From Nilaparvata lugens (lineage: Eukaryota > Arthropoda > Insecta > Hemiptera > Delphacidae), in the NCBI RefSeq assembly GCF_014356525.2, contig NC_052507.1:496001-560000 (forward strand): a DNA stretch of 64,000 bases, written 5' to 3'. The position numbers and the translations under genes are program-made. Of the stretch, positions 23,110-35,100 are shown in pieces; the stretch's first letter is position 1; each line of letters begins with the position of its first letter. The notes below the pieces were generated by a model. That model was not told the origin of the DNA. It worked only from the letters and a program-made list of their open reading frames with translations, and ran no database searches.

Positions 23110-26100
23110 CTGCACAAAAATACATCAATTATTTTCAAATTAATTTATCTATTCTTCATCAGCAACAATACTGTACACTTCAAAATATTGTCTTTTTTCT
23201 TTAGGGCTACTTTTGATATAAATCCTATACGAGCAACTTCTGTTTATATGTTTGTATTTCACCGGATCTCGAAAACGGCTCTAACGATTCTCACGAAATT
23301 CAGAACATAGTAGGTTTATATATAAAGATTCGATTGCACTAGGTGTCATCCCTGTGAAAACTCGCTAAAGGACATTAAAAGGATAATTATTATTCATCCT
23401 TGGAAAAACAGCTGATAATAATTATTTCGTCGTCTGTTGGTGATGGAAGTGAGTGAGCGAGTTCATGTGTGTGGTACTGTGTCAAAATTATGACTCAGCT
23501 GTTGAACTTTTGTAATCATTCAATCGGGTACTTAGTGCCGGTTGCCATGAAGCCGGGTTATTTTCAATCCTGATCAATTCCAGTAGATCCATCTTTTTGA
23601 AATGGTCTTCTCTGATTTGGTTCACGTGAAGTTGTTCAGGATTAGAATTTAACCGGTTTTTGTGCAGCTGGGCCTTTGTTAGTGGGAATTTTTGCATTCC
23701 TCTGGGAATTAATCTCAATTTACTGTGATTAGATAGTACATTTATGTATGAATGTTACTATAATTTCTTCTTTCGTAATAAATGCTTTATGCTTTTGTAC
23801 TCCAGATATCCTATCATCTTAAGTGAGCAATTTCTATATATATATATAGCACATAACAGAAAACACTTCAAAGTTTTATAATATAAATATAAACAGGATA
23901 CACACGACACGGATAGATAAAAAACACTTAAAAACTTACATTTAAACGAAAATTTTCGGGGCCCCCTTTCTCAATCAAACAGGAAGTGAAGTGGTGCAGA
24001 TTTGAACATTCCAACGGTGGTGACCACAGAGACGCGGTAGAGAAGTTGTGTAGACCATAGAGCATAGACGAACGGAGGCGCACTGATTGAAGGAGCATTA
24101 TGGGATCAGTTGGTATGGGATCATAATCTACTCCTTTCCTTATCCATAACCCACTCAAATTTGAAATCTCCCACTTGTAACCCATAATAGCCCACCAACT
24201 GATCCCATAATGCTCCTTCAATCAGTGTGCCTCCGTTAGTCTATGCTCTATGGTCTACACAACTTCTCTACCGCGTCTCTGTGGTCACCACCGTTGAAAT
24301 GTTCAAATCTGCACCACTTCACTTCCTGTTTGAATGACAAAGGGGGCCCAGCCCCCGAAAATTTTCGTTTAAATGTGAGTTTTTAAGTGTTTTTAATCTA
24401 TCCGTGTCGTGTGTATCCTGTTAATATTTATATTACATATATAATTATATGGTTATGTTGTTATACGGGTATATATCTATGTTCAACGGATCTCGAAAAA
24501 GGCTATAACGATTTCCACGAAATTCGGAACAAAGTAGGTTTATGATATGAAGATTCGATTGCACTAGGTCTCAACCCTTGGATAACTCGCTGAAGGATAT
24601 TAATAGGATAAATACATCCTTGGAAAAGAAGCTGGAAATTTTGTCGTCATCATAGTAAATCGAATTCATAGTATATCTTTTTGTAATATTTGATGATGAG
24701 TTTGTTTTTTGAAGTGTGAATAAATTGTTATTTTGATGAGTGATAGTAGCTTAACCTAGATTTTGATTTGAACTGTAGTATAAATTTGAAAAGGGACAGT
24801 TTTGGGCATAAGCCTGTTGTGCCTCCTCATATAACTTTAAAAACAATTGTACGACTGAGAAAATAAATAAAAATAAACCATAAATTCAATCTTTCGTTAC
24901 AAATTTTCTATGCTTTTACACTCCAGAGCAAAGCTCGGTCCCCCGATATTAAAAATATAAATCTCAGTACCCTTTTAAATTATCAAATTTGTTTAAATAG
25001 TTCGTTAGTCCGTAACATATTATATAGGTATATCTTTTTCATTGATATCCGATAAAATTCTGGTAAATTTGTTAGAGCGGGCGGTCCTGAACCTCTGAGT
25101 ACCATTTAAAATATTCATTTTGGGTAGTACACCTCACTCGGGCTTATGCCTAGGGGTGCGCATTTTATTTTGCACATTTCTATTATTTCTTCAGTTGATG
25201 GTTATTTTACTTATTTATCAAATTAAGTTATTTTTGTAATTATACATAAGGTAAATCATGTGAACAAACAATATTTTTTGTCATAATTTTTGTATTGTGT
25301 GCAAAATAAATAAATTTTGAAGTGAATTATTTCGTCACAACATGTTTCGGACACTAATGCCATTTTCAAGTGATTTGAAATAAATGCTGGAAGATTCTTA
25401 TTTTTGATCATGAAACATGATCATGACAAAATAATTTAAAAGGGTACTGAGATATTTTCATTTACTTCAAAATATTTTCCCACAAATATAAATTCTTCAT
25501 TTGTCAAAATTCTTTAGTCAGTATATAGCTGGGAATCCAGCTTTAAGCTTCCAAAATTAGTAGGCTGTAATAGAATTGGACTCAACACGAGCTTTATTCG
25601 ACATTAAATATGTGTCTTAGTAACAGAGATAACAGATTATAAATATTACAGCTGTTTTATCATCACAATCTTCCCCCCTTAATATCAATCGGCACTCGTG
25701 GGGTATGGGGCGAGCTGGCGAAGTGAGACTGTCGATTCTCTGCCGTCGTTGTGGCGAACAAACGCATATTCAGGGTTACTCTCGATTAATTCAACTTTTT
25801 CAACTTGCGATTCTTGTTTTGAGTTTTTTGTCATCTTCTTCAACCATACTGGTCCAGGTGTCAATAGCCAGGTTGGTAATGGTTTTCCATTACTTGAATT
25901 TCTTGCATGTAAAAACATCCGCTCATGTGGTGTGCAGTTGGTGCTTCATCTGAATCTTGGTCAATCGATAAAACTGTTGGTTTCAGTATTTTTCCAAGCA
26001 TTTGGTTTTGCGAATCGTTTTCTCCTTCACTGACTAAATCTTGACGTTTACTCGTTTTTCTTTTCGGACCCATTTATTTTATATTTAATGTCGAACATTT

Positions 26101-29100
26101 TTAAACTTCTTAAAAAACAGTTCAATCCCGAAAAAGGATGAATTGAATGTTTTGATCAATTATGTGTCACCGAATATTTTTGAAAGTATTTGCAATTGTA
26201 TATCATTTGAAGAAGCTATAACAACTCTTGAAGAAAGCTTTATAAAACCTCAAAATGTAGTACATGCACGTTACTGCTTATCTAAAGCAAAACAAACCCA
26301 TGGAGAATCAATTGATCAATTCTATAATAAACTAAAACGGCTAAGTTTACCATGTAACAGAGATTGGAGAATACTTGGATAATAGAGGTAGTGAAACTTC
26401 CCACATAGTCGGTGACATAAATATCGATATAGCATCTGAGAATGACTCGTCGGTTTCAGAGCGGTATCTAGATTTTATGTATGAGAAGGGTTATATGCAG
26501 ATGATTAATAAACACACCAGAGTAGTGATAGGGGGATCTAAGACATGTGTAGACCATATTTTTGTAAGAACGGGTGGTGACATTAATATGGCACGCCCAA
26601 TAGTTCTTGATTATAGTATAACTGACCACTATCCTATAATGATAATTTATTTAGCTCAAAATCTAAACCGAGCAGGCATGATAACATGAGGGCGAATAAA
26701 ACAAAAATTAACCAAGATATACTGCTAGAGAGACTTATAGGTGAAAAATGGAATCAAGTTATCAATACAATAGATGTCAATGATGCAGTGAGTGAATTTT
26801 ACAAGATTCTAAAGAATCACATGGATGAGTCCACTACTGTAACACCTGTAAAAGTTAGATCTAAGCTACGGAAAATAAAGCCCTGGATCACACAAGGACT
26901 GGTAGTGTCAATAAGAGCTAAAGAAAAACTATATTTACAAGCTAAGAAAAATCCCAACAATGTTTCACTGAACAATTATCTTAAGAAATTTCAGTCAAAA
27001 TTAAAATCATTGATAAAGGAAGCTAAGCAGAAGTATTATCACAATAAGATAGATAGAACACATGGGGATACGAAACATATTTGGAGGGCTACTAATGAAA
27101 TACTAGGTAGAGGGGTGAATCGAAATGATATAAAAAACATTAATGTTGGGGATAATGCTTTGAATATGGATGAACACGGAACGGAAATAGTGAATTATTT
27201 TAATCAATATTATATTTCCGTTGGAAAAACACTGGCTGAATCCCTACCACAGTATGCTGATGAGGTAGATGAATTGCCGGTAATTACCAATCAGAATCAG
27301 CAGTTATGCAACTTTAGATTGATTACTGTTAGCGAAGTTGCAGCACTCATTAATAGTCTTAAAGCGGGTGCCAGTCCAGGTGAAGATAATTTGAGCACAG
27401 ATTTTCTGAAGCAAATTAAAGAGTTCATAGCTGAACCGATAGCACATATTATAAATTTGAGTATTGCAACAGGAATTTTTCCCAATAGTTTCAAAAGTTC
27501 AATTGTTAAGCCAATATACAAGGGAGGTAGTAAACTGGAAATGGTCAATTATAGGCCGATTTCCCTTGTGTCCAACCTTGCCAAGATTCTAGAGAAACAT
27601 ATTAAAAAGTGTTTAATCGAATTTCTTGAAGAATGTGAAGGGTTATCTGATAAACAATATGGTTTTAGAAGTGGTAGAAGTGCTGAGGAGGCGATAGCTG
27701 ATTTGACTCATATTCTTTACAATGACTTAGATGAGGGGAAAAAATCACTTGCTGTTTTCTTAGATTTGGCCAAAGCATTTGATACGGTTTCACACCCTAG
27801 ATTGATAAGAAAACTTGTGGAGAAGGGCGTCAATGGTCTTGCTCTCGGTTGGTTCAGATCCTATTTGGGCAATAGGAGTCAAAAGGTAAGAATAAACAAT
27901 GTATCAAGTGAGAGTCAGCAGGTAGTCTATGGAGTGCCCCAGGGTACAGTTTTGGGTCCATTATTATTTGTAATATACATTGATGACTTGTGCTCTATGG
28001 ACCTGGGTGAGAATGTCCATCTGCAGTCCTTTGCCGATGACACGGTTCTGTGTGTAAAAGGCACTACATGGGAGGAGGTTTATAATTTGACAGAAGATAG
28101 GTTGGCGAGAATAAAATGCTGGTTAGATGTGAACAAATTAACTTTAAATAGTAATAAAACTAACTTCATTGCCTTCTCTCTTAACAAGACTGGCCAGCCT
28201 CCTGCACTGGATTTGCTGCTAAGATCAGGGGATTGTAGGACTGATGGGTGTAGTTGCTGTGTAAAACTTAAAAAGGTTAACTCCTGCAAGTTCCTTGGTG
28301 TCACCATAGATCAGAATCTACGCTGGGATGTCCATGTAAATAATATAACTAAAATTATGAGGTATTTGATGATCCAGGTTTCACGGCTAAGGGATCTCCT
28401 TCCGAGTAGAGCTATGCGACAGGTGTATATGGGGTTGGTGCAGGCTGTCCTCCAGTATGGCATTGTGGCATGGGGTGCAGCCTTTCATACAACTGTTGAA
28501 CCACTTAATAGGGCACATAGAATAGTTCTAAGAATAATGTTGAAAAAGGATCCATATTATCCATCAAAGGAACTATTTGTTACAGCAAGGGTTTTAAACA
28601 TAAAAAAGCTGTACATCAAGGGCTCGATTCTATTCATGTGTAGAAAGAATATTTTTACAATGTTACCTCATGCACATCAAACTAGAAGGATGGTGTCAGG
28701 AATGGTAGAAGAGACAAGAAGGGAAACGACCACAGGGCAGCGACATTTCTATTATCTGGCCCCAAGATTATTCAATAAATTGCCGCCAGAATTAAGACAA
28801 AAAATCAATCAGAAATGCTTCAAGTTAGAGCTTAAAAAATTCCTTTTTTCTACTGATATTAACTCAGAATTGGCATTGCTTTTGAATGCAGTTTAGTATT
28901 GATCCTGAATAAGTACCAGTCTTGGCCTGTACCAGTACCTTTCTCATATGTTATGAGAAATGATTATTATTCTTCTATTCATGTTAATAATTATGTATTG
29001 TAGAAATTATTGTTTTCAAAATGTGTAAATGAGTGCATTTAATGTTTGTTTCCAGTACTATGAAAAAAGAAAGGAAGCAATCAGTTTTTGTTTATTGAAT

Positions 29101-32100
29101 CTATTTCTATTATTACTTATTGGCTAAGAATTTGAGATTATATTTCTTTCAATTATTGTTTTATGTGTTAGTATTGTTATATGTAAATATGTTTGAATAG
29201 CTTATGCTTGTAAACTACAGCAGTGGAAAGTCAAATTTTTCTTTCTTGTATTGTGTCTATTGTTGTAATGACTCCTCCTCTAAACACGGACTTGTTCCAT
29301 ATTAGAGGGAGTAATTTTCAGGGAATATATTGTAAAATGTACTTTCTGGAAATAAATTGTGAAATAAAAAAAAAAACTTTCAAGCAGTCACGGCTGACGA
29401 TAACAAAAGTGAATATATCCGAGACGCGTTCATCTCCGGATTAGAATCATCGAAAATCAGACAACATCTTTTCGAAATGAAATCGCTAACTTTGCAAGAC
29501 GCTATCTCACAAGCACGAATGTTAGAGAATGCTGAAAACATTGCTAAAGAATACGAAACCAGTTCAGAATATGTTAACACAGTCCTAGCAAACGAGAATA
29601 AAAATACCGAGAAAACGACTTTAGTCAGTAATTCTTACCAAAAGAAGATTCAATGCAGATTTTGTGGCTATAATAATCATACTGATAATAGCCAATGCCC
29701 AGCAAAAGGACAACCATGCCTAACTTGTAATCGAATAGGCCATTTTTCAAAAGTATGCAGAGCACGAAACGATAAAAAAAACCAAATGGTATCTGCCACA
29801 GTAATTTCAGCAGCAAATACCAGCACTGACCTCTCAAAATGTCTTGTTCCTATACGTGTTAATGGAATAGATACATTGGCACTATTAGACACTGGGAGCA
29901 CAGCAAGTTTTATAGATAAGAAACTAGTAGTATAATCGAAGATGAAAACTATGCCATATTCCAATTTGATTACATTTGCTTCAAGTGCCTGCAACACTAA
30001 ACAACTGAGTGCGCTTTGAGTGAAATATATTTCCAGAACGAAGAATATAATGATTTTCCTTTGATCGTATTGAACAAATGTTGCGCTAGTGTAATTTTGG
30101 GACACGATTTTCTAAAGAACTTTTCATCCATCACTTTTGATTTCGGTGGATCTAAAGCAGCACTACAACTGAATGAAGACAATGACGCAAGAAGGCCTAC
30201 TTATGAAATTAAAAAGTGTGCTCTAGCCCAAGCTACAGTAGAACCTGTCTCATTGTTTCGTGATCTTCAACCGGACTGTCGGCCTATAATAACTAAATCG
30301 AGACGACATTCAGAAGAGGATTACTTGTTTATGATGAATGAAGTCAAACGGCTTAAAGATGCTGATATTATAGAAAATAGTCATTCTTCTTGGAGAGCTC
30401 AAGCATTTGTTACTTCAAGAGAGAACCAAAAGAAACGTATGGTGATTGACTATTCACAGACCATCAACAAATTCACAAATTTGGATGCCTATCCACTACC
30501 ACTAATGGAAGAATTAGTCAATAAGGTAGCGCAATATAAAATATTCTCATCTATTGACCTGAAATCTGCCTATCACCAGATACCAATCTTGCATGAGGAA
30601 AGGCATTTCACCGCATTTGAAGTTGGACACAAACTGTATCAATTCAAAAGAATGGAGTAGCTGCTTTCCAGAAAGTGATTGATCAAATCATAGAACAAGA
30701 AAATTTGACATCATGTTATGCCTATTTAGATGATATTATTGTAATAGAATTGGACTCAACACGAGCTTTATTCGACATTAAATATGTGTCTTAGTAACAG
30801 AGATAACAGATTATAAATATTACAGCTGTTTTATCATCACATAGGCATACAAATGATTATTTATTGAAGCTACATATTAGTAGAACTGCGGTTGGCGATC
30901 AATAAATTCAAATACTTTTTTTAAATGTATGTATTCAGGGCTACTTTCTTGTATTTATAAAATAGAATTATAGTAGCCTTTAAAAATAAAGGTTTCATAG
31001 CCTGACGATGGTGCGATCACCGAGACTTGTAGTTACGTTGCAATTTGTATTCTTGTTTTTTAATATTTTATTTATTTTTAAAAGGTACTATAATTCTATT
31101 TTATAAATTCAAATACATAAAATATTGCATAGATAGGTCTATTATATGGAGTATCCCACGAAAGGCGTAACACCCGAAGACTATAAATTCTACATGCAAT
31201 TTCCACCAAAAATGTTCAGTGAAATTTTCTTATATCGACCTTAGTTTTCGAGATACATTTTTTTATATTTTTGAAAAACTTCAATAACTGGAAAAATATC
31301 AGTCAAAATCAAATTCTAAGGTCTTGTTTGGAAAGAGAAGGAAATTCCAATACGATTCATATAATTTGTTTCCACATCCACTGCATCAAAAATCTAGGCA
31401 AAGTTTAGCAAATTATTCAAAACAAATCAATTCTTGATTAATAAGTTTGATATTAGCCCCTGATAAATTGCATATCAAACTAGAATAGACTTCCTATTAC
31501 TTCAATACCTTTTTTTTAACTGATCTCGATAACACTACACAAAATGAAAATATAGAAAAATACAGCTGTGATTTTAGAATATTAAGTTTTGTTTTTGGTC
31601 CTACAAAATTATTTCTTTAATATGTGGATATTTCCTATTTTAGTGATAATATGAAATATTTCTTCTATGTTGATTTTGATATGGAGAGAATTGGAGTAAC
31701 TCCTCACGGCGCGAACAATCGAGAGAGGTGGAGAGGCTTAGTTGGTGCGGCTCAATTACTACTTAGATATGTATGGCAATGGCAGTAAGTACCTAAGTTA
31801 ATAAGTAAGTATGTTTGGTTTTGAAGCATCAAAATTTAAAAATATACTTTGTGAAAATAGGACTGAAAATTTTGTGAAGTGAACAACTACAATACTTGAA
31901 CTATTTGGGACTATATGTAACCATAGAGAAACAATAGCGTAAGGAGATATCCCATGGTATAGGGCGTTTATGTCGCAACTTTTACTGTTATCTCAAGCTG
32001 ATTATTGTCGATTACTGTCGATTTTTAATGTTTTGACGGGGTGAGAGTGTATAAACGGCACAATATGAGAGACTACCAGCGTCACACAGCGTCACGGGAA

Positions 32101-35100
32101 AGAACTACGTTGACTATGGGCTTGAGATTACAGTAAAAGTTGCGACATAAACGCCCTATACCATGGGATATCTACTTACGCTATTGTTTCTCTATGATGT
32201 AACCTTATCTAAATTTGGGAGAGGAATAGTACAAGTTAACCTTATTTTTCTCTCCCTATCATTTTGATGATGAACTTATTGTATGAATCAATAAAGACCA
32301 ACTTACTTTGTGTCAACCTCTGACAGTTTCTTCTTCTTTTCTTTCACAAGCTTCAAGTATTTTCGGAATTCTTCGGACGCTTTCTGCATACTGAAAGAAA
32401 CCCAAAATAAATTCAATGTTAGAAAAATTGTTTAAAAGAAATGATATTTAATTTAGGCTCACCTCACACTACCTCGACTCGAACCGTACGACTCCAGTCG
32501 AGGATACTCCAGTTTCTCGACCTTACGACTTTCTTGCTCATTGTCACTACTTCAGTTCCATGCTACTCCATTATTAAAATTATTAAAAATGGTTTAATAG
32601 TTTGGGGTGGGACTTTCGATACCCATATTAAAAACCTTTTTCTAATACAAAAATTCATCATAAAGACAATTTTAAAGAAACCTAGAACTTATGATAGTAA
32701 GATTTTGTTCAGTGAATTTGATGTTAAAACTATACGACAGTTATATCTTAGTTGCATAACAAATACAGTTTTAAATACGAGCATAATTTTCCTCTAGCCG
32801 ATGACATAAATTATAATCTTAGACCTAATACAATAAGAAAATATGAAATATATAACACCAACTCAGCTCTTCTTAGAAGGCAACTTTACTACATTAGCAG
32901 TAAATTCATAAATATACTAGAAAGTGAATTTCCACTTAATAATTTCCGAAATAATAAACACAGAAAAAGAGCCATAGAGGCATGGCTGAAATTGAATTAT
33001 TTCCAATCGTTGACTTTCATACAATAATCAACTTCATATTATAAATTATATTTTCGAACACATCATACGCTAGATTCAAGTTTATATATTACATCCCTGA
33101 TTAAGCTGATTTACGACTCACACTGGCGCACAAGGAATCTTCCTTTTGCCTCACCTACTGTACTTATGCATGTGATCATAAATTGAATCTTCATTTTAAA
33201 ACTATTGTTTGTAATGTAAAGGATATCATTTCATTATTATATCTAATTAAATAAATGTGTGTATCTTGGTTTAAGTGCAGTAGCATATACTTATATTTAT
33301 TTTTTGTAAAACTTTTTTGTATTTTGTTTTTGGCAAATAAAATTCATTCATTCATTCATTCATATGAGATCCAATTCGTCACTTCTGCGCACATGTAACA
33401 AATTTTATAATAATTATTATGAGTATATTATCTTATATAATTCTTATAATTGTCTCATCTAAAATGATAAAACATTGCTTACATAAAACATAACCTCACT
33501 TTCATTAAAAATGCACGGTACTACGCAACTCAAGTCGAGGCTCGACCAACATGTCGAGTCAAGGCTCGACTCAGTTTCACAGTCGTGAGGTCGCAGAGAC
33601 TAGAGTCGACTGGTCTGAATGTCATCATTTGAAAACACATGCTGCGTCGAGAAGGAACTAGAGTCGCAGTCTCTTCTCGACTTGAGTCAGTAGAAAAAAA
33701 TCATTACTCTGAAGAAAACAGCAGAGCAGACGACAAAACAGGAAACAGCATGCATTGGTTGACAAGAGTGGATGGGTGGTTTGCCAGCGCTGGCCTTCAT
33801 TGGCCTTTGCTCGACAAAAATCGGAGCGATGGCCAACGAAGGCCAATGAAGGCGAGCGCTGGTAAAGCAGGCATCCACACTCTGGCGCTGGTCGTCATTT
33901 GTTGACTCATTGGGCCAACGTGTGGATCCGGCATAAGAGCTGTTATGTCCTGTGTTACTTAAGCCTGGATTTCACTAGTAGAGTTAGTGGTCGAGTAACT
34001 GGCATACTAACTCTACCGAGCTAACTCTACTCTACTTACTTGGTCGCGTAACCGTTTTCAGTACAATTGAGAATAGTAGGTAAAGTGTGTTGTCTAGTGA
34101 ACAGAACTAAACTTAAAATGTCAATACTTTCTAGTAAATTAATACTTTTATAGTTATTTGTGCAACTAGTGCGCAAAGTGACAGTTTGCTGCACCGAAAG
34201 AAACGTTTACGCCCGAGCCGTAGGCGAGGGCGGAATGGTTTCTTGAGTGCAGCAGAGGAACTTTGCGCACGTATTTCACATTAAGTTTTTCCTACAGTTA
34301 CCATTGAATATGAAAAGTGGGTAATTATAGGTAAAATTGCCTGAAATGTATCAAATGTTTTTCTGTGTAATTTTATTATTGATAAAAACCTTAATCCTAA
34401 AATCCTAAAGTCCTCGTTGTCCTTGGTTATAATATATAATAGTAATAATTAGCGCGTTGTGCTTGGTTGCACCTCTGCTCACTATAGCAGCCACAGCAGT
34501 CACTGTTACCAACTTCATTTTGATTTTGCTGCACTGTTGCTCCATATAACCTACTAAGTATTTTGCGTTGCCATGTTGCAAATCTGGAGTGCAGAAAAAT
34601 TTTTCCCGCACTAGAGCGGAAAAGTGATTCTTTGCGTTCTGTAATCAGTGCAGCAATGGCCACTTTTCAACGTAACTGTAGGAAAAATAAATTTACTTCT
34701 TAATAATAATAACGATACAGCCTGGTTTTTACTAGTAGAGTTACCTATTGGACGAATAACTGGCATACTAACTCTACCGGGCTAACTCTACTCTACATAC
34801 TTGGTCTAGTAACTGTTTTCACTACAATTAAGAATAGTAAGTGAAGTGTGTTGTCTAGTGAACAGAACTAACCTTAAAATGTCAATACTTTTTAATAAAT
34901 TAACACGAACTATTAATAACACTCTAATAAATTAACACTTTTAAGGGCCGGTTTCCGAGCTCGGGATTTAGCTAAGTTCTAGACTTTAACTGGCTTTAAA
35001 CTCTGGAGTCAGAAAATTGGCTTTCCGAGTCAGAGCGTTAACGTAGTCGAGGACTTGAATAGACTCTGGAGTTTAGAGATCACGTTAGACCCTGGAGTTT

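Larger units (their letters stand above)
26360..29376 (+). mobile_element. 5'-truncated non-LTR retrotransposon (LINE) inserted in gag
   Basis: The insert begins in the endonuclease region and ends in an A-rich tail (about 29362-29376). Gag sequence on the two sides reads through as ...RLSLPCN / [10 protein letters not shown], so the insertion point is precise. No target duplication longer than about 3 bp (AAC) is visible. Confidence 0.8.
25566..30841 (-). mobile_element. rearranged LTR retrotransposon (Ty3/gypsy type) with identical 102-bp LTRs
   Basis: Direct repeats 25566-25667 and 30740-30841 are identical over 102 bp, start TG, end CA, and are flanked by the 5-bp duplication TAGGC (25561-25565, 30842-30846). 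Minus-strand features fit the LTR direction: AATAAA inside the LTR, a purine tract next to the left LTR, and a pol C-terminal ORF before it. The central gag-protease-RT block (about 26083-30739) runs on the plus strand, opposite to the LTRs. No primer-binding site follows the minus-strand 5' LTR. A LINE is inserted in gag. Half of RT, RNase H and most of integrase are missing. Confidence 0.8.

Noticed and set aside
22772..23138. Several overlapping ORFs on both strands
   Set aside because: Only the frame that continues PRPF39 in phase and ends at 22803 is real. The Arg/Thr-rich frame is a shift of the same GC-rich codons.
29677..30105. Minus-strand ORF of 142 codons
   Set aside because: It is antisense to the gag zinc knuckles and protease of the LTR element.
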